Below are positions 13,014 to 19,930 of a stretch of 19,930 nucleotides of DNA, one piece after another (positions within the stretch are counted from its first letter, which is position 1; each line of letters begins with the position of its first letter). The DNA is from CABYIR01 sp038103905. GTDB taxonomy: Bacteria > Pseudomonadota > Alphaproteobacteria > Pelagibacterales > AG-422-B15. Location of the stretch: positions 1 to 19,930 of the forward strand of contig JAYNZW010000018.1 in the NCBI GenBank assembly GCA_038103905.1, written 5' to 3'. Both the position numbers and the translations under genes were made by a program. The notes beneath the pieces are model-generated. The model was not told where the DNA came from, searched no databases, and worked only from the letters and a program-made list of their open reading frames with translations.

Positions 13014-13597
13014 TTAACCTTTTCAACTATTGGTAAATTAACCCTTTTTAAATTTGAAAAGAATTCTTCTCCAGGGTAATAAATTCTAAGAGAGATATTA
13101 AAATTTTCATCTTGATTTACTCGAAGCCAATTTTCACTTGAAACGTCAGTAATAAAATCATTATTGCCTAAGAAATAAATCTCAAATCCTCCATTTGCAT
13201 TGAAATTTACTGTTTCACTATTATAGGAATATAGTTTTTCTGTATTCTCAATTAAGAATCCATCATTTGCATAAGCAGTAATGCTCCACCATCGAGAATC
13301 AATATCTTCACCGCTCAGTTTATAAAGACAGTTTCCATTTAAAGGTTGATCCTCAATATCAATTTCTGTTTGATAGTATGCTTGTTCCGGTTTTTTGCTT
13401 GCAAAAGTACCAACAGCCGCAACAGCAGCTCTTGTATAAATGTTTCTATCGGGATCCCCAGGGGAAGGAAGAATCGTCCAAATATCATTTTTTACAAATG
13501 CTATTTTTGGATATATTTTTGCAGCTATGAACGTTTCTAGAGCCGCTATAAGTAAGATTATGATTAAGTATAAAAGGTATTTACGAGCAAAAATCAT
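13001..13597 (-). CDS. membrane-anchored DUF1214-like protein
   Basis: 198 residues. Residues about 6-27 form a membrane anchor. The conserved core is Cys-Leu-Tyr-Lys-Leu-Ser-Gly then Ser-Arg-Trp-Trp-Ser-Ile-Thr-Ala-Tyr-Ala-Asn-Asp-Gly-Phe-Leu. Asn-Trp-Leu-Arg-Val and Ile-Ser-Leu-Arg-Ile-Tyr-type strands follow, as in DUF1214. The early Asp-Pro-Asp-Arg-Asn-Ile-Tyr-Thr-Arg-Ala segment is typical of this family's alphaproteobacterial form. The function is not known. It is the first gene of a two-gene unit with the DUF1254-like gene, and the pair sits between the ferredoxin and ferredoxin-reductase genes. Confidence 0.78.
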   Translation of the reverse strand: MIFARKYLLYLIIILLIAALETFIAAKIYPKIAFVKNDIWTILPSPGDPDRNIYTRAAVAAVGTFASKKPEQAYYQTEIDIEDQPLNGNCLYKLSGEDIDSRWWSITAYANDGFLIENTEKLYSYNSETVNFNANGGFEIYFLGNNDFITDVSSENWLRVNQDENFNISLRIYYPGEEFFSNLKRVNLPIVEKVKCIE

Positions 13598-13630
13598 TGT
13601 AAAATCATTAATTAATACTATTTAATAACA

Positions 13631-13640
13631 TATAATTATA
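13631..13640. promoter_or_regulatory. palindromic -10 element shared by divergent promoters
   Basis: TATAATTATA contains TATAAT on both strands within the 52-bp divergent spacer 13598-13649. On the plus strand transcription would start near 13643, leaving about 7 nt before the reductase ATG at 13650 (almost leaderless). On the minus strand it would give a roughly 30-nt leader for the DUF1214-like gene. The -35 matches are weak (TTAATT on plus; TTGATC with a short spacer on minus). Confidence 0.4.
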
Positions 13641-13649
13641 GATTAACAA

Positions 13650-14675
13650 ATGCCTGATCAAATAAAGACTGACTGCTTAATTGTTGGAGCTGGACCTGTT
13701 GGTCTATTTGCAGTATTTGAATTGGGTATACTTGGATTAAATGCTGAAGTTATTGATAATCTAGATAAGATTGGTGGTCAATGTGCGGAGCTTTATCCTG
13801 ATAAACCTATTTACGATATTCCTGGGCTTCCAGAATGCACAGGACAATCATTGATTGATAACCTCTTAAAACAAATTAAGCCATTCAATACAAATTTTCA
13901 TTTAAATCAAAGAGTAGAGTCTATCAATAAGGTCGAAGATAAGTGGTTAGCAACAACCTCTACCGGAACTGAAATACTCACGTCAAATATATTTATTGCT
14001 GGAGGAGTAGGATCTTTTGAGCCTCGAAAACCTCCAATCGATGGTATTGATAGATTTGAAAAAAAAGGATTGTCTTATGCGGTCGTAGATAAAAATTATT
14101 ATAAAGACAAAAAAATTGTAATTTTTGGTGGAGGGGACTCTGCACTAGACTGGACTGTTGAACTTTCAAAAATTGCTAAGAGTATAATTTTAGTTCATAG
14201 AAGAGATGAATTTAAAGCTGTTGAACATACTGTTAATCAAATGAGAGATCTTGCTAAAGCCGGCAAAGTGGAACTGCTTACTAAATATCAGATCAGCAAT
14301 ATTCTTGGAGAAGATAAAGTATCTTCTGTAGAAATAAAAAATAATGATGGAAGTCTGGAAACTAGAGATTGTGATGAAGTACTCATCTTTCATGGTTTAA
14401 AGATGGAACTTGGACCCATTAATGAGTGGGGCCTTAATCTTGATGAAAAACAAATACAAGTTAATACAGAAAACTTTGAAACAAATTTGCCTGGAATCTT
14501 TGCGATGGGTGATATTTCTAAATATCCAGGCAAGCTTAAACTTATTTTATCAGGATTTCATGAGGCTGCTCTTGCTTCTCAGACAGCCTTTAAAAGAGCT
14601 AAACCTGATGAAAATCTTGTATTTCGTTATACTACCTCGTCAAAAGATATTCAGGAAAAACTTGGAGTAAAGTAG
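13650..14675 (+). CDS. ferredoxin-NADP(+) reductase, thioredoxin-reductase-like type
   Basis: A 341-residue flavoprotein with two Rossmann domains: FAD loop Gly13-Ala-Gly-Pro-Val-Gly18 and NADPH loop Phe-Gly-Gly-Gly-Asp-Ser-Ala (159-165), with His-Arg-Arg (183-185) to hold the 2'-phosphate. There is no Cys-x-x-Cys in the NADPH domain, which rules out thioredoxin reductase. Ile-Gly-Gly-Gln-Cys and Met-Gly-Asp-Ile are typical of the YumC-type FNR. It moves electrons between NADPH and ferredoxin; the [2Fe-2S] protein at 12163 is a candidate partner. It is the first of four genes on this strand; the next begins in its TAG (TAGTG). Confidence 0.9.
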   Translation: MPDQIKTDCLIVGAGPVGLFAVFELGILGLNAEVIDNLDKIGGQCAELYPDKPIYDIPGLPECTGQSLIDNLLKQIKPFNTNFHLNQRVESINKVEDKWLATTSTGTEILTSNIFIAGGVGSFEPRKPPIDGIDRFEKKGLSYAVVDKNYYKDKKIVIFGGGDSALDWTVELSKIAKSIILVHRRDEFKAVEHTVNQMRDLAKAGKVELLTKYQISNILGEDKVSSVEIKNNDGSLETRDCDEVLIFHGLKMELGPINEWGLNLDEKQIQVNTENFETNLPGIFAMGDISKYPGKLKLILSGFHEAALASQTAFKRAKPDENLVFRYTTSSKDIQEKLGVK

Positions 14676-15298
14676 TGATAGGAAGACTTTACACACAGCA
14701 TGTGTGTCCTCATATCATAAATTTTGCTATGCAAAATAAAGTGATCTCCAAACAAAGAGAAAAAATCATCCCTTTTGCTAAGGGTAGAGTTTTAGAAATT
14801 GGAATTGGTTCTGGTCTAAATTTTTCATTTTATAATAAATCAGAGGTTAAAGATGTATTCGCTGTCGAGCCAGACAATGTTCTACTAGAAAAAGCTAAAA
14901 AAAGAGCACTAGACAATAATATTGATTTAAATATTGAAAAAATTTCAGCTGAAAGCCTTCCATATGACAATGAATTTTTTGATACAATCATCAGTACTTA
15001 TACAATGTGTTCTATTTCAAATTTAAGCTCTGCATTAAATGAAATTCGAAGAGTTTTAAAGAAGGATGGAATTTTTCTTTTTTCTGAACATGGTAAATCT
15101 CCTGATAAAAATATTTATAAATGGCAAAAAAGACTCAATCCTATTCAAGGTGCTTTATTTGGCGGCTGCCAGTTGGATGTAGACATTCCAAATACTTTAA
15201 GTATGTCTAATTTTGATTTTAATAAAATTAACAGTATGTATGTCCCAGGCCCTAAATTTTTAAGCTATCACTATTGGGGCACTGCAATTAAAAAATGA
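14675..15298 (+). CDS. class I SAM-dependent methyltransferase, METTL7-like
   Basis: 207 residues. The SAM site is Val-Leu-Glu-Ile-Gly-Ile-Gly-Ser-Gly; Ala-Val-Glu-Pro-Asp follows at the second strand, and Ala-Glu-Ser-Leu-Pro then Phe-Asp-Thr-Ile-Ile-Ser-Thr is motif II. The C-terminal pattern Trp-Gln-Lys-Arg-Leu-Asn-Pro, Gly-Gly-Cys-Gln-Leu-Asp-Val-Asp-Ile and Tyr-Val-Pro-Gly-Pro resembles bacterial relatives of METTL7, whose animal members methylate thiols. The substrate is not established. The start is a GTG overlapping the reductase stop by 1 nt; the stop overlaps the next start by 4 nt (ATGA). Without that C-terminal pattern it would be a generic Methyltransf_11 protein. Confidence 0.82.
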   Translation: MIGRLYTQHVCPHIINFAMQNKVISKQREKIIPFAKGRVLEIGIGSGLNFSFYNKSEVKDVFAVEPDNVLLEKAKKRALDNNIDLNIEKISAESLPYDNEFFDTIISTYTMCSISNLSSALNEIRRVLKKDGIFLFSEHGKSPDKNIYKWQKRLNPIQGALFGGCQLDVDIPNTLSMSNFDFNKINSMYVPGPKFLSYHYWGTAIKK

Positions 15299-15936
15299 TT
15301 AAAGATCCAAAAATGAATTTAGTTTTGGATTTTGTATTTAAAAATGCAAATGAAGGTGATCCTCAGTCAGTTTTGGATACAATAGATCGTTTTGTACAAG
15401 AAACAGGGACTTTCTTAATGAATGTTGGTCCTGAAAAAGGAAAGCTATTGTCCAAAACAATTACAGAAATTAAACCTGCGAAAGCATTAGAACTTGGTTC
15501 ATTTCTTGGTTACTCCGCAATAATAATCGCTATGTATCTTCCAGAGAAAGGTAGTTTAATTAGCATTGATCATGATAAGGACTCAGTTGAAACGTCAAAT
15601 AAGATAGTAAAATTTGCAGGACTAGACGATAAAGTCCAATTTATAAACTCTAAGTCAGATCAAGCAATTCGAACATTACAAGAGTCATTTGATTTTGTAT
15701 TTATCGATCATGAAAAAAAACTTTACCACAGTGATTTGCTCTTATTAGAGGAACTAAATCTCATAAATAAGGGTGCTGTAGTTTTTGCTGATAATGTTGG
15801 TATTTTTCAGGATAAAATGAAAAATTACTTTTCACATGTGCGGGATTCTGGTCGATATGACTCAAAAAATATTGGTGCAAATTTAGAATATAGAAATAAC
15901 ATTTATGATGCAGTTGAAATTTCAAAATTTAATTAG
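15295..15936 (+). CDS. SAM-dependent O-methyltransferase, catechol O-methyltransferase-like
   Basis: 213 residues. The SAM-binding block is Ala-Leu-Glu-Leu-Gly-Ser-Phe-Leu-Gly-Tyr-Ser-Ala, then Ile-Ser-Ile-Asp-His-Asp. The metal site is suggested by Val-Phe-Ile-Asp-His-Glu-Lys-Lys-Leu-Tyr and Val-Phe-Ala-Asp-Asn-Val, as in COMT where Asp and Asn residues hold Mg2+. This order matches the COMT group better than the caffeoyl-CoA group. A catechol or related diol is the expected acceptor, but no substrate is shown. It overlaps the preceding methyltransferase by 4 nt and lies 12 bp before the monooxygenase. Confidence 0.84.
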   Translation: MIKDPKMNLVLDFVFKNANEGDPQSVLDTIDRFVQETGTFLMNVGPEKGKLLSKTITEIKPAKALELGSFLGYSAIIIAMYLPEKGSLISIDHDKDSVETSNKIVKFAGLDDKVQFINSKSDQAIRTLQESFDFVFIDHEKKLYHSDLLLLEELNLINKGAVVFADNVGIFQDKMKNYFSHVRDSGRYDSKNIGANLEYRNNIYDAVEISKFN

Positions 15937-15948
15937 ATAATATAACCA

Positions 15949-17415
15949 ATGAATAGTTTTTATAATGTTTTAGTAATTGGAGCTGGCATATCTGGTATTG
16001 GGGCAGGCCACTATCTCAAGAAAAACTGTCCTGATAAAAGTTTTGCCATTATAGAAAATAGAACCTCTATTGGAGGAACTTGGGATCTATTTAAATACCC
16101 GGGAATAAGATCAGACTCAGATATGTTCACTTTAGGATATGCTTTTAAACCGTGGATAAGTGAAAAAGCTATTGCAGATGGCCCTTCTATTCTTGAATAT
16201 TTAAAAGAGACAGTAAGAGAAAATAATCTTGAAGAAAATATAAACTTTAATAAAAAAGTGATTTCTGCTCACTGGAGATCAGAAGATGACTTATGGAAAG
16301 TAGTCATAAAAGATAATCTATCTCAAGAAGAAGTTGAAATTACATGTAACTTTTTATTCATGTGTACGGGATATTATAAGTATGAAAATGGTTACACTCC
16401 TGAATTTAAGGGTATTGAGAATTTTAGTGGTCGGGTCATTCATCCACAACATTGGCCAGAAAATCTTGATTATGAAAATAAGAAAGTGATTGTGATTGGC
16501 AGCGGTGCAACTGCTGCAACAATAGTGCCTGAATTATCTAAAAAAACAAAGCATGTCACAATGCTTCAAAGATCTCCAACCTATTTTGTTTCATATCCTG
16601 ATGTAGATGTATTAGCTAACCGATTAAGAAAAATTTTACCTAAAAGCATTGCTTATACGATTATTAGGCTTAGAAACGTTTTTTTTCAACAGGGGCTTTA
16701 TGCTATTTGTAGAAAATATCCTAAATTTATTAAAAGAAGATTATTAAAAGCTGTTCAAGATGTATTGCCCGATGCGAATATAGAAAAAGATTTTAGCCCT
16801 CGCTATAATCCATGGGAGCAGAGAATGTGCCTAGTTCCAAACGGAGACTTATTTGAATCGATCAAAAGCAATGGTGTTAAAATAGAAACAGATGAAATTG
16901 ATTATTTTCAAAACAATGGTATTAAACTCAAATCTTCTCGAGAGATTCAGGCTGATATTATCATCACTGCTACAGGGCTAAATCTTCAACAGTTTGGTGG
17001 TACGGAAATATTTGTAGATAATAAAAAGATAAATCCCGCTGAGACAATGACATATAAAAGTATGATGTTTAGTGGAATTCCAAATTTCGCTAACTCGTTT
17101 GGATATATTAATGCGTCGTGGACATTGAAGGCGGATCTGACTTGTGAATTTGTGTGTAAACTTTTAAATCATATGGATAAAAATGGTTATAGTTCTTGCG
17201 TTCCTAAACCAGACCAGTCTGTCAAAGAGCAAGAGGATTGGCTTGCGTCAGAATTCTCATCTGGTTATATACATAGAGCCATTCATCTTTTTCCAAAAAC
17301 AGGAGATAAATCGCCTTGGACAAACAATCAAAACTATTTCAAAGACTTTTATGAAATTAAGTTTGGTAAAGTTAATGATGGTGCAATCTCATTTAAGCAA
17401 GAAAAAATTGCCTAA
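15949..17415 (+). CDS. FAD-dependent Baeyer-Villiger-type monooxygenase, EthA-like
   Basis: A 488-residue flavin monooxygenase. The FAD loop is Gly11-Ala-Gly-Ile-Ser-Gly16, with Gly-Gly-Thr-Trp-Asp (42-46). The Baeyer-Villiger signature F-x-G-x3-H-x3-W-P is exact at 159-170 (Phe-Ser-Gly-Arg-Val-Ile-His-Pro-Gln-His-Trp-Pro). The NADPH loop is Gly-Ser-Gly-Ala-Thr-Ala (184-189). Length and many segments agree, from memory, with mycobacterial EthA (489 residues), for example Tyr-Pro-Gly-Ile-Arg-Ser-Asp-Ser-Asp-Met and Asn-Ala-Ser-Trp-Thr-Leu-Lys-Ala-Asp-Leu. Such enzymes insert oxygen into ketones or oxidise sulfur and thioamides using NADPH and O2. The natural substrate is unknown. It ends the reductase-methyltransferase operon, and its stop abuts that of the convergent ligase. 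Confidence 0.9.
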   Translation: MNSFYNVLVIGAGISGIGAGHYLKKNCPDKSFAIIENRTSIGGTWDLFKYPGIRSDSDMFTLGYAFKPWISEKAIADGPSILEYLKETVRENNLEENINFNKKVISAHWRSEDDLWKVVIKDNLSQEEVEITCNFLFMCTGYYKYENGYTPEFKGIENFSGRVIHPQHWPENLDYENKKVIVIGSGATAATIVPELSKKTKHVTMLQRSPTYFVSYPDVDVLANRLRKILPKSIAYTIIRLRNVFFQQGLYAICRKYPKFIKRRLLKAVQDVLPDANIEKDFSPRYNPWEQRMCLVPNGDLFESIKSNGVKIETDEIDYFQNNGIKLKSSREIQADIIITATGLNLQQFGGTEIFVDNKKINPAETMTYKSMMFSGIPNFANSFGYINASWTLKADLTCEFVCKLLNHMDKNGYSSCVPKPDQSVKEQEDWLASEFSSGYIHRAIHLFPKTGDKSPWTNNQNYFKDFYEIKFGKVNDGAISFKQEKIA

Positions 17416-19050
17416 TTACTGATTTGTCATTTTTCGAAGTTCGTATTTTAGGATTTTCCCCGTTGAAGTTTTAGGTAATTCTGTGAATATTACTTTCTTG
17501 GGACATTTAAATCCTGCTAGTGTCTCTTTGCAGAAGCTAATTATATCTTTATCGCTTACGTTGTCATTATTGTCTTTGAGTTCTATAAAAGCACACGGAG
17601 TTTCTCCCCATTTTTCATCAGGCTGCGCAACAACTGCGGCAAATAAAACTGATGGGTGTTTATAGAGAGTATTTTCTATTTCAACTGAGGAGATATTTTC
17701 ACCACCAGATATGATTATATCCTTACTTCTATCTTTAATTTGAATATATCCGTTTGGATACATCACAGCTAAGTCTCCAGAATGAAACCATCCCTGTGAC
17801 ATAGATTTGTCAGTTTCTTCTTTATTCTTTAAATAGCCTTTCATTACACAATTGCCTCGGATCATAATTTCACCAATTTCTTCTCCATCATTTTTTACTG
17901 GTTCCATTGTTTCTGGATTTAAAACAGCAAGAGACTCCATCATTGGAAAGTTGACTCCTTGTCTTGATTTTAATTGAGCTTGTTCTTCAGCAGATAATTC
18001 GTTCCACTCCTCTTGCCATGCGCATATTGAAACATGACCATAAGTCTCAGTTAAACCATAAACGTGATTTACTTTTAATCCCATTTTCTGAACCGCTTCA
18101 AGTGTTGCCGCTGGGGGAGGAGCTCCAGCAGTTACAACATTGACTGTGTGAGCTATCTCTCTTTGTTCATCAGCAGTGGCTTGAGCTAAAAAATTTAAAA
18201 CAATCGGTGCTCCACCGAAATGAGTAACCTTGTGGTCTGCAATTGCATCAAACATATTTTTTGCAGAAACATATCGCATACATATACTTGTTCCTGCAAG
18301 CGCAGTTAAAGTATATGGATTCCCCCAACCATTACAGTGAAACATTGGCACTATCCACATGTAGACAGGATGCATAGGCATACTTAAAGCAGTAACTGTA
18401 CCAAGTGACATTAGGTAAGATCCACGGTGGTGATAAACAACACCCTTTGGCAGTCCAGTTGTTCCAGATGTGTAATTAAGAGCTATTGATTCCCATTCAT
18501 CTGAGGGCATATGAAATTCAAAATCTTGATCACCAAGATTTAAAAATTCTTCATATTCGTATTTACCTAATCTATCTCCTGATCCTTCAGGGAGATTAGC
18601 CAGAGAGTCTACAATATCAATAATAAGAATATCTTTATTTAATTTTTCTAAACTTTTTTTCACCGTTGGAGAAAGTTCTGTATCAGTGATAAGAGCTTTT
18701 GCTTCACTATGTTCAAGAATATAAGCTATTGTCTCAACATCTAATCGAATATTGATAGTATTTAAAACTGCGCCAACCATAGGAACGGCATAGTGTGCCT
18801 CATAAATTTCAGGAGTATTAAATGATAAGATTGAAACAGTATCATTTTTTCCTATACCATGTTTGTTAAGGGCACTAGCAAATTGTAGACTTCTTTTATA
18901 GGTCTGTTCCCAATTGTAGACTCTGTCACCATGCACGATAGACGTTCTATGAGGATAGACTTCAGCAGATCTTTTAAGAAAACTTAATGGAGTTAAAGGA
19001 ACAAAGTTAGCATCATTTTTGCCTAAATTTGTATCGTACATACTCGTCAT
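17416..19050 (-). CDS. AMP-forming acyl-CoA synthetase, DmdB-like
   Basis: A 544-residue member of the adenylate-forming family that activates a carboxylic acid with ATP and CoA. The nucleotide loop is Tyr193-Thr-Ser-Gly-Thr-Thr-Gly-Leu-Pro-Lys-Gly203; Tyr-Gly-Leu-Thr-Glu-Thr is motif A5; Trp-Phe-His-Ser-Gly-Asp is A7; and Pro-Lys-Thr-Ser-Thr-Gly-Lys near the C-terminus carries the catalytic Lys. The N-terminus (Ala-Asn-Phe-Val-Pro-Leu-Thr-Pro-Leu-Ser-Phe-Leu) and length resemble marine DmdB-type 3-(methylthio)propionyl-CoA ligases and medium-chain fatty acid ligases. These cannot be separated from sequence alone. Its ATG overlaps the fhs stop (TAATG), tying it to C1-folate metabolism, as DMSP demethylation does. 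Confidence 0.88.
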   Translation of the reverse strand: MTSMYDTNLGKNDANFVPLTPLSFLKRSAEVYPHRTSIVHGDRVYNWEQTYKRSLQFASALNKHGIGKNDTVSILSFNTPEIYEAHYAVPMVGAVLNTINIRLDVETIAYILEHSEAKALITDTELSPTVKKSLEKLNKDILIIDIVDSLANLPEGSGDRLGKYEYEEFLNLGDQDFEFHMPSDEWESIALNYTSGTTGLPKGVVYHHRGSYLMSLGTVTALSMPMHPVYMWIVPMFHCNGWGNPYTLTALAGTSICMRYVSAKNMFDAIADHKVTHFGGAPIVLNFLAQATADEQREIAHTVNVVTAGAPPPAATLEAVQKMGLKVNHVYGLTETYGHVSICAWQEEWNELSAEEQAQLKSRQGVNFPMMESLAVLNPETMEPVKNDGEEIGEIMIRGNCVMKGYLKNKEETDKSMSQGWFHSGDLAVMYPNGYIQIKDRSKDIIISGGENISSVEIENTLYKHPSVLFAAVVAQPDEKWGETPCAFIELKDNNDNVSDKDIISFCKETLAGFKCPKKVIFTELPKTSTGKILKYELRKMTNQ

Positions 19051-19930
19051 TAGAACAGTCCTTCTATTTCACCGTCTTTGTTTAAATGTATAGCATCAGC
19101 TGCAGGCACTCTTGGAAGCCCTGGCATTGTCATTATTTTATCACAAACAACGACAAGAAACTCTGCTCCAGCTGCAAGTCTAATTTCACGAATTGGAACA
19201 ACATGGCCTTTAGGCGCACCTCTCAAATTAGGATCAGTTGAAAAACTATACTGTGTCTTCGCTACACAAATAGGATAAGAACCATAATCTTTCTGAAGTT
19301 CATCAAACTGACTTCTAATTTTTTGATCAGCTATTATATCGTCTGCTCCATAGATTTCTGTTGCAATAGTTCTCATTTTTTCCCAAAGAGTAGTTTCACT
19401 GGCGTATAAATGTTTAAGATCAGCTTCTCCACTCTCAGCAACTGAGACAACATGTTCAGCTAAATCAGTTGCCCCTGCGCCACCATCAGCCCAATGTTTG
19501 CAATTAAAAGCTTTTACGCCAAGGTTTTCACAACATTCTTGAACTACTTTTAGTTCACTTTCTGTATCCAGGCTAAAATGATTGATTGCAACTGATACAG
19601 GAACATTAAATTTTTTAATATTTGCTATATGCTGTTCTAAGTTCGCGAGACCTTTTTTAACTGCTTCAACATTTTCACCTTTTAATTCTTTTTTATCTAC
19701 ACCACCATGCATTTTTAGTGCACGTACAGTCGCAACAAGTACAATTGCAGAAGGTTTTAAATTTCCTTTTCTACATTTAATATCTAAGAATTTTTCTGCC
19801 CCAAGATCTGCACCAAAGCCTGCTTCTGTTACAACATAATCACTTAACTTTAATGCAGTTTGAGTAGCTATGAGTGAATTACATCCATGAGCAATATTTG
19901 CAAAAGGACCACCATGAATGATTGCAGGAT
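19050..19930 (-). CDS. fhs: formate-tetrahydrofolate ligase, C-terminal 292 residues (5' end outside window)
   Basis: The reading frame is open to the window edge, so about half of the roughly 560-residue enzyme is missing upstream. It starts here with Ala-Ile-Ile-His-Gly-Gly-Pro-Phe-Ala-Asn-Ile-Ala-His-Gly-Cys-Asn, an Fhs hallmark. It continues with Glu-Ala-Gly-Phe-Gly-Ala-Asp-Leu-Gly-Ala-Glu-Lys and Lys-Met-His-Gly-Gly-Val. It ends with Thr-Met-Pro-Gly-Leu-Pro-Arg-Val-Pro-Ala-Ala and Gly-Leu-Phe. The Met at 19712 is internal, not a start. Fhs uses ATP to make 10-formyl-tetrahydrofolate, or runs in reverse during C1 oxidation. The stop overlaps the ligase start by 1 nt, so the two are coupled. 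Confidence 0.95.
   Translation of the reverse strand, partial: PAIIHGGPFANIAHGCNSLIATQTALKLSDYVVTEAGFGADLGAEKFLDIKCRKGNLKPSAIVLVATVRALKMHGGVDKKELKGENVEAVKKGLANLEQHIANIKKFNVPVSVAINHFSLDTESELKVVQECCENLGVKAFNCKHWADGGAGATDLAEHVVSVAESGEADLKHLYASETTLWEKMRTIATEIYGADDIIADQKIRSQFDELQKDYGSYPICVAKTQYSFSTDPNLRGAPKGHVVPIREIRLAAGAEFLVVVCDKIMTMPGLPRVPAADAIHLNKDGEIEGLF

Noticed and set aside
13650..14675. Thioredoxin reductase
   Set aside because: No redox-active Cys-x-x-Cys in the NADPH domain; the pattern fits the thioredoxin-reductase-like ferredoxin-NADP reductase.
19710..19712. Met at 19712 as the start of the minus-strand protein
   Set aside because: The frame stays open to the window edge and the upstream residues are clear Fhs sequence, so this Met is internal.
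19582..19839. Plus-strand ORF opposite fhs
   Set aside because: It is the shadow of the conserved fhs frame, with no recognisable domain.

Overview
The window is AT-rich and gene-dense, with spacers mostly under 60 bp and many start/stop overlaps. Gene content points to a streamlined marine alphaproteobacterium of the SAR11, SAR116 or AEGEAN-169 kind: a cysteine-less L32, an LpxB-type lipid A enzyme (so Gram-negative), the DgcN/DgcA D-glutamate pathway described from marine Proteobacteria, a paired DUF1214/DUF1254 locus, and an acyl-CoA ligase next to a C1-folate enzyme. The clade cannot be fixed from the sequence alone. No tRNA, rRNA, transposon or CRISPR array was seen.

Layout. (1) Positions 1-74 may hold the tail of an unidentified gene, followed by about 210 bp with a promoter and a 10-bp dyad. 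(2) 286-789: two tandem, paralogous, very small two-helix membrane proteins with excellent ribosome sites. (3) 874-3166: a HisJ/ArgT-type amino acid binding protein and two permeases, with an intrinsic terminator after the binding protein and no ATPase gene in the window. (4) 3163-4227, minus: a kappa-GST/HCCA-isomerase-like protein and a GNAT acetyltransferase. (5) 4279-7466: lpxB, recX, a short-chain dehydrogenase, a 44-residue ArfA-like gene and a nitroreductase, all overlapping. (6) 7473-9214, minus: a YcaD-like MFS transporter and an integral membrane methyltransferase. (7) 9270-9932: hisI and rpmF. (8) 9934-11914, minus: dgcN-dgcA. (9) 11915-12162: the longest internal spacer, with a hairpin that displays the dgcN ribosome site, two DnaA-box-like 9-mers, and a 19-bp terminator stem that implies a small RNA or leader. 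(10) 12163-12483: a [2Fe-2S] ferredoxin. (11) 12480-13597, minus: the DUF1214 and DUF1254 membrane-anchored pair. (12) 13650-17415: ferredoxin-NADP reductase, a METTL7-like methyltransferase, a COMT-like O-methyltransferase and an EthA-like Baeyer-Villiger monooxygenase. (13) 17416-19930, minus: formate-tetrahydrofolate ligase (cut by the window end) followed by an acyl-CoA ligase.

How they may work together. Amino acid uptake (region 3) and D-glutamate use (region 8) fit a heterotroph living on dissolved peptides and cell-wall debris. Regions 10, 12 and 13 hold a ferredoxin, its reductase, two methyltransferases, a flavin monooxygenase, an acyl-CoA ligase and a C1-folate enzyme. A role in methylated sulfur or aromatic compound metabolism is a reasonable inference but is not shown by the sequence. 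All five convergent gene pairs meet with at most 6 bp between stops or overlap by 4 bp, leaving no room for terminators between them.
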